A stretch of 64,000 bases of DNA from assembly GCF_013113835.1 (NCBI RefSeq), contig NZ_VTYQ01000002.1, positions 248,001 through 312,000 of the forward strand. Reading direction: 5' to 3'. Shown in pieces: positions 18,423-27,711 of this stretch. The translations under genes were made by a program, and so were the position numbers. Position 1 is the first letter of the stretch, and each line of letters opens with the position of its first letter. The notes beneath the pieces were generated by a model. The model ran no database searches, was not told where the DNA came from, and was given only the letters and a program-made list of their open reading frames with translations. This stretch comes from Vibrio sp. RE88. Its GTDB lineage: Bacteria > Pseudomonadota > Gammaproteobacteria > Enterobacterales > Vibrionaceae.

Positions 18423-19362
18423 GGTGAAGATCATTGGACTGGCCGTCATCGTGTTGTTGTTTGGTTTTCTGTTCATTGGCATTGGCTTAAATGCTGATAA
18501 TTACCAGTACTTCCTTTCACGGCGAGTTCCCAAAGTGCTTGCCATGATTGTGGCAGGCATCGCGATAGGTCAGTCGTCACTGGCTTTTCAGACCATTACT
18601 CATAACCGCATTCTGACACCGAGTATCATGGGCTTTGATTCTCTGTACATGTTTACTCAAGTGCTGGTGGTTGTGATGTTTGGCGGGCTGAGCAGTATCG
18701 CGATGAACGCCTACTTTAACTTCAGTGTCTCTGTTGTCGTTATGCTGGCGTTCTCACTGCTGCTATTCAGCTTTTACTTTAGAGGCGAGCGACAAAACTT
18801 GATGGTGTTATTGCTGCTGGGCGTGATACTCGGTCAGTTGTTTGGCAGCATCTCCTCGTTTTTCATTATGTTGATGGACCCGAGTGATTTTGCTTCTGTC
18901 CAAGCGAATATGTTTGCCAGCTTCAATAACGTCAGCGTTGAGCTTGTTTACTTATGTACGCCACTATTGCTATTGATCAGCGCGTTGCTGTATCGCCTGA
19001 ATCGTTTGCTGGATGTGTTTTGGTTGGATAAAGACAACGCCACCAGCTTAGGGGTTGACGTAAAACGTGTCACGCTTTGGGTGTTGGTACTGTCAGCGGC
19101 GCTTATTGCCATTTCGACGGCACTGATTGGGCCAATTATGTTTTTCGGGCTTCTGGTGACCAACTTGACTCGTGAGTTTTTTAAGAGTTACCAGCACCGA
19201 GTATTGTTGGTCGGAGTATCACTGCTTTCAGTGGCGGCCTTACTAAGTGGTCAGTGGCTGGTAGAAAAGGTGTTTGGCTTCTCTACCACGCTAAGTGTTG
19301 TCATCAACTTTGTTGGCGGAATTTATTTTTTGACTATGTTACTGCGTAACCGAGTCGTCTAG
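18412..19362 (+). CDS. vctG: Ferric-siderophore ABC permease (FecCD family), VctG-like
   Basis: Second FecCD-type permease, 316 residues and about nine membrane segments. Family features are the LSRRVPKVLAMIVAGIAIGQSSLAFQTITHNRILTPSIMG stretch near the N-terminus and GPIMFFGLLVTNLTREFFKSYQHR before the last helices. It overlaps the preceding permease by 11 bp and is followed 7 bp later by the ATPase gene. The two permeases should form a heterodimeric channel. Confidence 0.82.
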   Translation: MQDRVKIIGLAVIVLLFGFLFIGIGLNADNYQYFLSRRVPKVLAMIVAGIAIGQSSLAFQTITHNRILTPSIMGFDSLYMFTQVLVVVMFGGLSSIAMNAYFNFSVSVVVMLAFSLLLFSFYFRGERQNLMVLLLLGVILGQLFGSISSFFIMLMDPSDFASVQANMFASFNNVSVELVYLCTPLLLLISALLYRLNRLLDVFWLDKDNATSLGVDVKRVTLWVLVLSAALIAISTALIGPIMFFGLLVTNLTREFFKSYQHRVLLVGVSLLSVAALLSGQWLVEKVFGFSTTLSVVINFVGGIYFLTMLLRNRVV

Positions 19363-19369
19363 AGGCTTT

Positions 19370-20125
19370 ATGATTAAATTACAGAATCTAACCAAGTTGT
19401 TTGGTCAATCCAAAGTGGTTGATGACGCGAGTGCGGAATTCGAGAAGGGCAAAGTAACCTCTATCATTGGCCCCAACGGCGCCGGTAAGAGTACTCTGCT
19501 ATCCATGGCGAGCCGGTTGATTGATAAAGACGGTGGGCAAGTGTTCATTGATTGCCGCTCTTTGTCTGAATGGGACACAAAAGAGTTGGCAAAGAGATTG
19601 GCAGTACTTCGCCAAGCAAACAACATCACTATGCGTTTTACAGTAAGAGAAATGGTGTCTTTTGGGCGTTTTCCATACTCACAAGGTAAATTGACCGATG
19701 AAGACCAACAAGTGATCGATAAGTCCATATCCTATCTGGATTTATCCGATATCCAGAACAAGTACCTCGACGAGTTGAGTGGAGGTCAGCGCCAACTGGC
19801 ATTCATTGCAATGGTGATGGCGCAAGATACGGATTACGTGTTCTTAGACGAACCTTTGAATAATCTGGACATCAAGCATTCATTGCAAATTATGCGTAAC
19901 GTGGGCCGGTTGGCTCATGAAATGAATAAAGCCGTGGTCGTGGTAATTCACGATATCAACTTCGCGGCCTGCTATTCAGACCGAATCATCGCGCTCAAAA
20001 AAGGTAGGGTAGTCGCTCAGGGCCCAGTGAGTGAAGTGATTCAATCAGACATACTGGAGAGTATTTACGAAACACCATTCAACATTATTGAAGTGAATGG
20101 CAAGCGGATGTGTACGTATTATTAA
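19370..20125 (+). CDS. vctC: Ferric-siderophore ABC ATPase, VctC-like
   Basis: The 251-residue cytoplasmic ATPase of the FepC/FhuC type that powers the importer. Walker A is GPNGAGKST (about residue 34), the Q-loop VLRQANN, the signature LSGGQRQLAFIAM, Walker B YVFLDEP, and the switch VIHDIN. All are intact. It is the last gene of the operon. A strong hairpin lies just downstream, before the convergent fhs gene. Confidence 0.85.
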   Translation: MIKLQNLTKLFGQSKVVDDASAEFEKGKVTSIIGPNGAGKSTLLSMASRLIDKDGGQVFIDCRSLSEWDTKELAKRLAVLRQANNITMRFTVREMVSFGRFPYSQGKLTDEDQQVIDKSISYLDLSDIQNKYLDELSGGQRQLAFIAMVMAQDTDYVFLDEPLNNLDIKHSLQIMRNVGRLAHEMNKAVVVVIHDINFAACYSDRIIALKKGRVVAQGPVSEVIQSDILESIYETPFNIIEVNGKRMCTYY

Positions 20126-20133
20126 GTGATTTG

Positions 20134-20164
20134 GCGCTATCGCATGTAAACCATGCGATAGCGC
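20134..20164. terminator. Hairpin between convergent vctC and fhs
   Basis: A perfect 13-bp stem (GCGCTATCGCATG/CATGCGATAGCGC, 5-nt loop) lies between the two stop codons. Neither strand has a T-run after it, so it may be an RNA-stabilising 3' structure shared by both transcripts rather than a classic intrinsic terminator. Confidence 0.5.
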
Positions 20165-20177
20165 GCAATGAACTGTG

Positions 20178-21926
20178 TTAACTCAGACCAATGATGTTTC
20201 CATCATCATCCAAATCGAGGTTCATAAATGCTGGCTTTTCCGGTAAGCCCGGCATTGTCATGACATTGCCACAAAGGGCGTAAATGAACCCAGCTCCGGC
20301 ACAAAGTTTCAGTTCTCGGACAGGAACATCAAAATGCGTAGGCGCGCCTTTAACAGAGCTGTCTGTGGAGATTGAAAGAGGCGTTTTAGCCAGACAGACG
20401 GCAAGATGATCGAAACCCTGCTGTTTGAATTCCGCTAGCTGCTGCTTAGCTTTCCCACTCAATGTGATACTCGCTGCACCATAACCCGACTCAGCGACAG
20501 CCATCAGCTTCTCTTCTGTTGTCTGTTCAAAGCGGTAGAGAGGGCTAAACTGAGAACCTTGCTGACATTGCTTAACCACTTTTTGTGCGAGTTCAACGGC
20601 ACCTTCGCCACCTTGTGCGAAACCTTCGCTGATGGCAACTTCAACGTTGTTGGGTAGATTTCGGATCATCTCAGCCAGTTGCTGGAGCTCTTGTTCACTA
20701 TCTTGTGGGAATCGGTTGATGGCAACCACAGCTGGGATACCGTATTTATTCACATTGTTAATGTGCCATCTAAGGTTTTCGAACCCGGCAACTAAGGCGG
20801 AGTCATCTTGCTCAAACAATGATTCAGGCAGAGCCTGGCCCGGTTTAAAGTTGTAAAGCCCTGAGTTGGCTTTTAAACCTCGTAATGTCGCCACAACCAC
20901 GGCGCAGTCAGGCGCTTTGCCGGACACTTGCGCTTTGATATTACAGGCTTTTTCAAATCCCATGTCTGAACCGAATCCGCCTTCTGTGACGGTGTAGTCG
21001 CACAGTTTAGTCGCGATGTTATCCGCAATGATGGAAGAATTTCCGTGCGCGATGTTCGCAAAAGGGCCGGCGTGAACCAGAGTAGGAACACCTTCAAGTG
21101 TTTGCATCAGTGTCGGCTCAATAGCGTCTTTCATGCATACCGCCATGGCTCCGGCGACTTCGAGGTCTTCTGTTGTGACAGGTTTGCCTTCAATATTGTA
21201 AGCCAACACAATGCGTCCTATTCGTTGACGCAAATCTTTTAAATCACTTGATAAGGCCAGTACCGCCATAAGTTCAGACGCCGCGGATATATCAAAGCCA
21301 TCTTCTCGCTCAATACCGTTGATCTGTTTCCCGTCTTCATTTCGTCCGATGGTAACCATACGCAGGGCACGATCATTGTGGTCCATCACACGTTTCCAGA
21401 CTACGCGTTCTGGGTCGATGTGTAGCGCTTTTAAACCGGAGCGTTGTTCAAAGTCTTGGTAGCCGTTCCGCTGTTCGTGATAGATTCTCGCGTCGATAGC
21501 GGCAGCAGCAAGGTTATGAGCCGCGGTTACGGCGTGAATATCACCGGTTAGATGCAAATTAAGCTCTTCCATTGGCGCAACTTGAGAATAACCACCTCCA
21601 GCAGCTCCGCCTTTAACACCGAAAACGGGCCCCATGGAAGGCTGGCGAATACAGGCCATAACCGATTGATTGATTTTGGCTAAGCCTTGCGCCAATCCAA
21701 TTGTTGTCACGGTTTTGCCTTCGCCCAGAGGCGTTGGAGTGATTGCTGTAACTAGGACCAGTTTTCCGGTTTTATTGTCGTCGAGCCTGTTTAATGCGTT
21801 GAGTGATACTTTGGCTTTGTGTTTTCTCTGACTCAGGTATTCCGTTGGGAGTAACCCCGCGTTTTCGGCGATCCGGTCAATAGGGTGCAAAGTTTGAGAA
21901 CGGCAGATTTCAATGTCCGATAGCAT
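20178..21926 (-). CDS. fhs: Formate-tetrahydrofolate ligase
   Basis: Cytoplasmic enzyme joining formate to tetrahydrofolate with ATP to give 10-formyl-THF for purine and formylmethionine synthesis. The 582 residues fit the family (about 555-580). Signature stretches include [24 protein letters not shown] (ATP-binding P-loop-like), [18 protein letters not shown] and [14 protein letters not shown]. The start at ATG 21926 is preceded by GGAGGG at close spacing; an ATG four codons upstream lies within that ribosome site and is less likely. The gene stands alone. No riboswitch is recognised in its short leader. Confidence 0.95.
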   Translation of the reverse strand: MLSDIEICRSQTLHPIDRIAENAGLLPTEYLSQRKHKAKVSLNALNRLDDNKTGKLVLVTAITPTPLGEGKTVTTIGLAQGLAKINQSVMACIRQPSMGPVFGVKGGAAGGGYSQVAPMEELNLHLTGDIHAVTAAHNLAAAAIDARIYHEQRNGYQDFEQRSGLKALHIDPERVVWKRVMDHNDRALRMVTIGRNEDGKQINGIEREDGFDISAASELMAVLALSSDLKDLRQRIGRIVLAYNIEGKPVTTEDLEVAGAMAVCMKDAIEPTLMQTLEGVPTLVHAGPFANIAHGNSSIIADNIATKLCDYTVTEGGFGSDMGFEKACNIKAQVSGKAPDCAVVVATLRGLKANSGLYNFKPGQALPESLFEQDDSALVAGFENLRWHINNVNKYGIPAVVAINRFPQDSEQELQQLAEMIRNLPNNVEVAISEGFAQGGEGAVELAQKVVKQCQQGSQFSPLYRFEQTTEEKLMAVAESGYGAASITLSGKAKQQLAEFKQQGFDHLAVCLAKTPLSISTDSSVKGAPTHFDVPVRELKLCAGAGFIYALCGNVMTMPGLPEKPAFMNLDLDDDGNIIGLS

Positions 21927-22052
21927 AAAACCCTCCATTGATAAGATTTTGAAGAGAGGTAAACGCCTTTAAGCGCTAGATGTGCAGGTAAACACCAGGT
22001 GTTGGCTGCTAAATAGTGGAAAGGATTATACGTGTTACTGTGGTTGGAACGC

Positions 22053-22077
22053 AAAAGAAAGCCCCGCAAAGCGGGGC
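22053..22077 (-). terminator. Intrinsic terminator of the small 62-residue gene
   Basis: On the minus strand a 7-bp GC stem (GCCCCGC/GCGGGGC, 3-nt loop) is followed by TTTCTTTT. It lies 9 bp past the stop of the small gene and separates it from fhs. Confidence 0.85.
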
Positions 22078-22085
22078 GTTCATCG

Positions 22086-22274
22086 TTAATACCAATCGTC
22101 TTCGGGGATTATTTTGCCCTCTGGTGCGTAGGGATCATCATCGAAAGGGTGCTCGGCCTTACCGCGCAGGCTTTCGAGTTGATGCTCAAGCATTTGGACA
22201 GTGTCGTAATCACCCTCTGAGCAAGCAACGTAGATTTGTTGCTCGATAGCGCGAATACTATCTCTAATACTCAT
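22086..22274 (-). CDS. Small conserved protein of unknown function (62 residues)
   Basis: The start is ATG 22274, with GGGAGG placed well upstream; an in-frame ATG at 22295 lies before that site. The protein begins with a helical segment (SIRDSIRAIEQQIYVACSEGDYDTVQMLEHQLESLRG) that looks like a short coiled hairpin. It ends in an acidic, Pro-rich tail (PFDDDPYAPEG, PEDDWY). No catalytic or membrane feature is seen and I do not recognise the family. It lies 39 bp before cti on the same strand and has its own terminator. Confidence 0.7.
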   Translation of the reverse strand: MSIRDSIRAIEQQIYVACSEGDYDTVQMLEHQLESLRGKAEHPFDDDPYAPEGKIIPEDDWY

Positions 22275-22313
22275 GCCCACCTCCCGCGTTAGCAAACGCT
22301 CGGTTGAACAGTT

Positions 22314-24671
22314 CTACCTATTCTCAAAACGATTATAGTCAAGCAGACCGAATTCGACAGGCTGATTTTCCTTGTGCCAAGCGTGTACTCTGTCACTGAA
22401 AGGCCAGAATTTCTCTGAGCTTCGGCGGATTGCGAATCGATCCAATAACTTAACGTAATCCTCCTCTGAACGGATATTTTTCATCATGTCGACGAGTTGA
22501 GAAATATCATTTTCATGCAGGGACAAATACGCCGCGGGGTAACTTCCGATCACTCCGCGAACTAACGTTAAATCGTCGTTTTTGTAGTCGCGATTGCCTT
22601 CTTCATCAAACAGGCTCGATATATTCGTGTGAGCATTGTTGTGCAGTAAGGTGAACAGCTGCTCTTGGCCTGATTCCGACTCAATCAATAGCATGACAAT
22701 CTGAGGAATGTATAACAGACCTTTTCCTTTAATATCATCCAGTGTTCTTAAGCGCGTCTCGTTGGAAGTACTAAACCCAGTTTGTTCTATAGCATAACGG
22801 TTGCTTAGAACGGGACTAAGCTGGGTTTTCAAAATGTCATAAAGCTCTTGCTTAGGGTTGTCTGTCTGATAAGGAACCTGAGTAGGTTGATCGAACGGCT
22901 TAATATTACGTTGTAAAAAGTCGCTAAGCTGAGGGCTTTGATTTTGGTACCAGCTGGATTGCTCTACGTGTCGGATATCTCTTGGCAGAAGGGCGACGAA
23001 ATTACTCTCTCCTTCAAGCCTTAAAAAGTCCATAAACATTCTCGTCATCAGTTGATGACCAAAGTTTCCGTAGACATCAAAACCAGCGACGAGTAGGTAG
23101 TGGATACGCTCAATCAGAGCATAATCGAGAACCCAAGCTGTCTTCGGTGGTTTGCCCACTAAACCTTGGACAACGGAAGCGCTATCAAAGTGGCGAAATA
23201 CGGTCAAAGCTGCATTTGAATTGGCGCCATTACCCGTCCAGATCACATCCGTAGTTAAGTGTTTTCCATCTTTGAACCAGTTGTTGATGAAGTCGGACTT
23301 CGCTGTCAGGTATCGCGCTTGCTGACGGGAGTAAGATACCCAGTTTGCGACAGGCAAAGTGTTGCTTTCCAACTCGCCGGGGAGCTTTAAGTTGTCAGCT
23401 TGTGAGTGATAAAACTCGTTAACTTCTGGAATGTCCGATTTATCGGGATCAAGGAAGAAGACCCAAAAGCGATCATTGATGACATTCAATGCTAATTGTC
23501 CACGACATACCGGGCCTTTGATAAAGGCGTTGATGGTGTTTTGTGCGTTGTCCAACATGAATTTGAAGCGTGATTTGACTGGCAACTCAATGAACGCCGT
23601 CATTGGGTTGGCGGCGACTTCAGGCTCGTACCCGGGTAATTGGGCGACGTCATAACCGGTGTCGATAAACCACGCTTTCCAGTTGTTTATGCGCTGTGAG
23701 TTCAGAGCGAACGGCATGTGGGTTTTGTCGACGATAGTTGCTTGCTCGGGAACAAGGCGATAATAAACACGATTTACGTCTGGGTCATCATAGGGTCTGC
23801 GAGTTGCAATGCGTTGAACAGGTTGGCCCGGTGGTGTAGCAGAACGAACTAAGGTGAAGAATCGTGGCGTGGTTTCGTTTAGCTCCGAGAAATACAGGTG
23901 CGACAAGAATAAGTGTTCGTAGATGTAGCGAGCGGTAAGCTGTGCTTTGCGAGAACCTTTGTTGAGAAATTGCTCGTACTCTTCTACCAGCGCTTGCTGT
24001 TCAAGTGTCAGTGGAATCGGCGCATTCATAATGGCGCCATCTTGTAGCCAACTCATTAGAGTCGAATATTCGTTAGATGAGAGATTTGGCATCCCATAAG
24101 GCATGCCCCAAGTGGGGTAATCTTGGGCGTAGCTGTCGTACTCTTCAATGGTCGGGCACACCTGCGAACGATCGATAGAGAAATCGAACCCCTCTAGCTG
24201 AGTCTGATTCGGTAATGGGTGTGATTCTTTTTGCATCAGCATTTTTGCGACAAGGCCAGCTTCAATGTTCGCCGTGGGTGTTTGGTCACGCTCATTCAGT
24301 ACTGGATGGAAGCCCATTGAACGCCATTGCTCTGTGGTCTGGGCATCTTCAAATAATCGGCTAGGGGTTGCTGCGGTTAACCGTGTGCCTTGGTAAACCA
24401 GCTCTTTACTCGCACCTCGGTCAATCCCGGCAACGGAAGACATTTTTAGTTGGCAAGGCGCGTCGTAGCAGGCGTGGCAGACGACGCAGCGATTATCAAT
24501 GATGGGTTTTACTTCATTGAGAAAGAAGTCACTGGGCTCGGTGGTAAGAGATGCTTGTCGGTCTCTGACCTGAGCGTCACCAAATAACTGCTCATAATTA
24601 AGGCCAGCGAAGGTTGTACACCCTGCAAAGATAGTGACTAAAGAGAGAATGAAAAAGGTACGTAAATTCAT
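22314..24671 (-). CDS. cti: Fatty acid cis/trans isomerase (lipoprotein, haem-binding)
   Basis: Converts cis-unsaturated fatty acids of membrane phospholipids to trans, a rapid response to solvents, heat or osmotic stress. The start ATG 24671 gives 785 residues with a lipoprotein signal ending FAGC (C18), so the enzyme is probably lipid-anchored in the periplasm. A c-type haem motif C62-VVC-H66 follows, as known for Cti. Downstream stretches (PTWGMPYGMPNLSSNEYSTLMSWLQDGA, AWVLDYALIERIHYLLVAGFDVYGNFGHQL) are typical of the family. An in-frame start upstream at 24782 would hide the lipobox. It is divergent from the Amt-GGDEF gene. Confidence 0.92.
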   Translation of the reverse strand: MNLRTFFILSLVTIFAGCTTFAGLNYEQLFGDAQVRDRQASLTTEPSDFFLNEVKPIIDNRCVVCHACYDAPCQLKMSSVAGIDRGASKELVYQGTRLTAATPSRLFEDAQTTEQWRSMGFHPVLNERDQTPTANIEAGLVAKMLMQKESHPLPNQTQLEGFDFSIDRSQVCPTIEEYDSYAQDYPTWGMPYGMPNLSSNEYSTLMSWLQDGAIMNAPIPLTLEQQALVEEYEQFLNKGSRKAQLTARYIYEHLFLSHLYFSELNETTPRFFTLVRSATPPGQPVQRIATRRPYDDPDVNRVYYRLVPEQATIVDKTHMPFALNSQRINNWKAWFIDTGYDVAQLPGYEPEVAANPMTAFIELPVKSRFKFMLDNAQNTINAFIKGPVCRGQLALNVINDRFWVFFLDPDKSDIPEVNEFYHSQADNLKLPGELESNTLPVANWVSYSRQQARYLTAKSDFINNWFKDGKHLTTDVIWTGNGANSNAALTVFRHFDSASVVQGLVGKPPKTAWVLDYALIERIHYLLVAGFDVYGNFGHQLMTRMFMDFLRLEGESNFVALLPRDIRHVEQSSWYQNQSPQLSDFLQRNIKPFDQPTQVPYQTDNPKQELYDILKTQLSPVLSNRYAIEQTGFSTSNETRLRTLDDIKGKGLLYIPQIVMLLIESESGQEQLFTLLHNNAHTNISSLFDEEGNRDYKNDDLTLVRGVIGSYPAAYLSLHENDISQLVDMMKNIRSEEDYVKLLDRFAIRRSSEKFWPFSDRVHAWHKENQPVEFGLLDYNRFENR

Positions 24672-24823
24672 TTGGATAATAACTGTATTGCCAAGGTTTG
24701 ATAATTGCAGCAGAAGGATACTGAATTGGCAAATAAAACACCATTCAAAATATGAGAAATAGCTGAAAAGTGGAGAAAACACGGCTACTTAACTATGCTC
24801 CAGATAAACCGATTGCATAAAAA

Positions 24824-26740
24824 GTGGCGACTTTGGATATTATAGTTACGGATAACGACACCATCGCTATTACGTGGATCTTGCTTTGTACTGCATTAGT
24901 TCTGCTCATGCAACCAGGCTTCACTTGTTTTGAAAGTGGGCTGGTCAGGAACAAGAATAATATTAATGTTGCGCTTAAGAACGTGGCTGATTTTTGTGTC
25001 AGTGGCGTCTGCTTTTGGTTGGTCGGTTTTGCGTTTATGTATGGCGATAGCTGGAAGGGGTTAATTGGTTTAGATCTATTTGTTATTGGCCACCAGCATC
25101 CGCCAATAGTATTAGCTTTCTTTCTGTTTCAGATGATGTTTTGCGGGACAGCCGCGACCATAATGTCAGGCGCAGTCGCAGAGCGTATGCGTTTCTCAGG
25201 CTATCTAATTTGCTCCTTCATTACCGCGACACTGCTTTTTCCAATCATTGGTCACTGGGTTTGGAACGGAACGCATCTATCAGTTGGCGACACGGGCTGG
25301 TTAGCCAAGATGGGGTTCATTGATTTCGCTGGAGCAACGGTCGTGCATTCCGTTGGTGGCTGGGTCGCTCTAATTGCCATTATGATTGTCGGCCCACGGC
25401 TAGGGCGATTTTCTGATGAAGGCAAGACTCGGGAAATGTACAGCCAAAACTTACCGCTTTCGGCGTTAGGGACGTTTCTGTTGTTTATTGGGTGGTTTGG
25501 CTTCAATGGCGGCAGCATTATTGACCCATCCTCCGACTTGGCCAAAATCTTTTCTAATACGGCATTGTCGGCCTGTGCTGGTGGATTCAGCGCATTAATG
25601 CTGTCGTGGAATATCCACTCTATGCGTGGCATTCGCTACCTTCTCAATGGGTTGCTTTCCGGATTGGTAGCTATTTCCGCCAGTGCTAATGTCGTGGATC
25701 TAGGTGGCGCTGTGATCATTGGCGCCATTAGTGGCTGTATCAGTGTCGTTTTGGTGTCGGTGCTAGAAAAATCCAAGCTTGATGATGTGGTATCCGCGGT
25801 TCCGGTTCATCTAGGCGGGGGGATTTGGGGAACATTGGCGGTCGCTTTGTTAGCCCCAACGGAATTCTTGGCCTCTGGTAGTCGTCTGGAGCAGTTTTAC
25901 ATTCAAATGAGTGGAGTTGTTGCCACAGCAGCTTGGGTGGTTGGTCTAGGTTACCCTTTACTGACGATTATTAATCATTTCTATCCGCTACGGGTCTCAG
26001 CGCAAACGGAAACCATCGGTCTTAACTTCGGTGAGCATGGTATGAAAGACGAGTTGGTTGATTTGATGGACCAATTCGATCGGATCGTCAAAGCACGAGA
26101 TATGGAATCCCACCTTAAAGTCGACCACGGCTCCGATTATTCCAATCTGTCAATGACATACAACTATCTGTTGGACAGTACCAATCGTCATTTCAGAGAG
26201 AAGGAAAAGGAGCTATTGAGGATGGCAAGTTTGGATCCACTTACCGGCATCCCTAATCGCAGAGTGTATGAACAGGCGATGGAAAATACGATCAGGAAAA
26301 GCCTTGAAGATAATGAAGACTTCGCTTTGCTGATTTTAGATCTCGATTACTTCAAACAATACAATGACCACTATGGTCATCAGTTAGGGGATTATTGTCT
26401 GCAAAATGTGTGTCAGGCATTGAGCAGTATTACACGCCGTCAGCAGGATATATTTGCTCGAATAGGTGGTGAGGAATTTGCGTTCATATTACGCAATACC
26501 AATCCGCGTGATGCACGTCGAGTCGCGGAGTCGTTACGCAAAGAAGTCGAGAAGTTAGAGATACCCCATGTCCATTCAGAGTGTGATTTTGTGACGGTCA
26601 GTATTGGAGGGGCGGTGTGGGATATGCGAATTAACTTGCCACATACGGCGTTGTTTGATGAAGCGGATAAGGCCTTATTCAAAGCCAAAGAGCAGGGGAG
26701 GAATCAAGTGGTGTTCTTTTCTGATCATTCAGACTGGTAA
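24824..26740 (+). CDS. Ammonium transporter (Amt) fused to a GGDEF diguanylate cyclase domain
   Basis: A 638-residue fusion. Residues about 10-415 are a full Amt domain with some eleven membrane segments (MQPGFTCFESGLVRNKNNINVALKN opening). The conserved D167 and both pore histidines are present (H175 in GATVVHSVGG, H329 in VPVHLGGGIWG). A linker with coiled-coil character (residues about 415-470) leads to a GGDEF domain. Its intact loop is RIGGEEF (548-552) and its inhibitory I-site is RQQD (539-542). The protein should couple ammonium binding or transport at the inner membrane to c-di-GMP synthesis. The start is a GTG with no strong ribosome site. No glnK gene is adjacent. Confidence 0.92.
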   Translation: MATLDIIVTDNDTIAITWILLCTALVLLMQPGFTCFESGLVRNKNNINVALKNVADFCVSGVCFWLVGFAFMYGDSWKGLIGLDLFVIGHQHPPIVLAFFLFQMMFCGTAATIMSGAVAERMRFSGYLICSFITATLLFPIIGHWVWNGTHLSVGDTGWLAKMGFIDFAGATVVHSVGGWVALIAIMIVGPRLGRFSDEGKTREMYSQNLPLSALGTFLLFIGWFGFNGGSIIDPSSDLAKIFSNTALSACAGGFSALMLSWNIHSMRGIRYLLNGLLSGLVAISASANVVDLGGAVIIGAISGCISVVLVSVLEKSKLDDVVSAVPVHLGGGIWGTLAVALLAPTEFLASGSRLEQFYIQMSGVVATAAWVVGLGYPLLTIINHFYPLRVSAQTETIGLNFGEHGMKDELVDLMDQFDRIVKARDMESHLKVDHGSDYSNLSMTYNYLLDSTNRHFREKEKELLRMASLDPLTGIPNRRVYEQAMENTIRKSLEDNEDFALLILDLDYFKQYNDHYGHQLGDYCLQNVCQALSSITRRQQDIFARIGGEEFAFILRNTNPRDARRVAESLRKEVEKLEIPHVHSECDFVTVSIGGAVWDMRINLPHTALFDEADKALFKAKEQGRNQVVFFSDHSDW

Positions 26741-26747
26741 GGGGCAA

Positions 26748-26775
26748 ATAAGAGGCGCATCACAGCACCTCTTAT
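26748..26775. terminator. Hairpin between convergent Amt-GGDEF and siderophore-binding genes
   Basis: Stem ATAAGAGG/CCTCTTAT, extended by two more pairs past one C-A mismatch, with a 6-nt loop. It is followed by CATTTCTAAT on the plus strand. It probably serves as a weak shared terminator. Confidence 0.5.
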
Positions 26776-26798
26776 CATTTCTAATGAAAGAAGCAAAG

Positions 26799-27698
26799 CT
26801 ACTTAACCGCTTGACTCATATCATCAATCATCATTTGAGTTGCTTGAATGCCACTGGCAGAAATATACCAAGCCTGAGGGTTCAAAAAATGAATCCGGTT
26901 GTTTTTCGCCGCCTGAGTTTGCGACATTAAAGGATTATCGAGTTTCTTAAACGCTTCACCAGAATCCCTTCCGATGGCTTGATCTCTGTCCAGTATCAGC
27001 AAGTGCTCTGGGTCTGACTGGGCAATATACTCATAACTGATTAGGTCGCCATGAACCTTATTCGCATTATTTGAATCAGCAGGTTCGAAGCCAAACAGAG
27101 TAAATATGGCTCCGTAGCGAGAATCTTGTCCAAACGTCGTGAGCTTGCCGCCGTTTGTCATCACCACTAGGGCTTTTGGCTTAGTGATTTTCGTCTGTTG
27201 CCTTATCTGATCGATTTGTACCTGAGCCTGATTGATCTTGCGTTCAATATGCTCCTCACGTTCAAAGACTTTTCCCATCATTCTCCAAGCAGCCTGAGTG
27301 GTTTGCCAATAACGTCGGGCATCTGCCATAAAAACGATGGTAGGGGCAATTTTGCTCAGTTCAGGGTAGGACTCAGAGCTGCGATTACTGGCTATGATTA
27401 AGTCCGGTTTGAGAGCAAATATCGTTTCAAAATCAGGCTCGAAGAGTGAACCTGCCGCAACATAGCTATCATCCTGATATTTGATCAGATAGTGTGGCAT
27501 CGGTGATTTTACGACGGCCACAGGCTCAATGCCTAAATTGTCGAGTACGTCTAGCGTATCCATCCCAAGAACAATAACTCGTGCAGGTTTGGATTCTAGC
27601 GTGGTCTCACCCAGCGGATGCGTCACTGTTATCATCCCGGCATGAACCAAGCTCGCTGCTAACATAAGGCAGAGCGCAAGCCATGATTTAATCAGCAT
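26799..27698 (-). CDS. Ferric-siderophore periplasmic binding protein, second VctP/FatB-type paralogue
   Basis: The 299-residue protein has a signal peptide (WLALCLMLAASLVHA) and the same backbone as the VctP-like protein 10 kb upstream. The matching segments are RVIVLGMDTLDVLDNLGIEPVAV, GSLFEPDFETIFALKPDLIIAS and ELSKIAPTIVF. It starts 13 bp after the TonB-dependent receptor gene and is most likely its operon partner. It has no permease or ATPase of its own here; I infer that it shares the VctDGC-like permease or another one elsewhere. Confidence 0.85.
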   Translation of the reverse strand: MLIKSWLALCLMLAASLVHAGMITVTHPLGETTLESKPARVIVLGMDTLDVLDNLGIEPVAVVKSPMPHYLIKYQDDSYVAAGSLFEPDFETIFALKPDLIIASNRSSESYPELSKIAPTIVFMADARRYWQTTQAAWRMMGKVFEREEHIERKINQAQVQIDQIRQQTKITKPKALVVMTNGGKLTTFGQDSRYGAIFTLFGFEPADSNNANKVHGDLISYEYIAQSDPEHLLILDRDQAIGRDSGEAFKKLDNPLMSQTQAAKNNRIHFLNPQAWYISASGIQATQMMIDDMSQAVK

Positions 27699-27711
27699 TG
27701 TCTTTCCTTAG

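Noticed and set aside
21927..22052. Possible riboswitch in front of fhs
   Set aside because: No purine, folate or other known riboswitch core is visible in the short leader.
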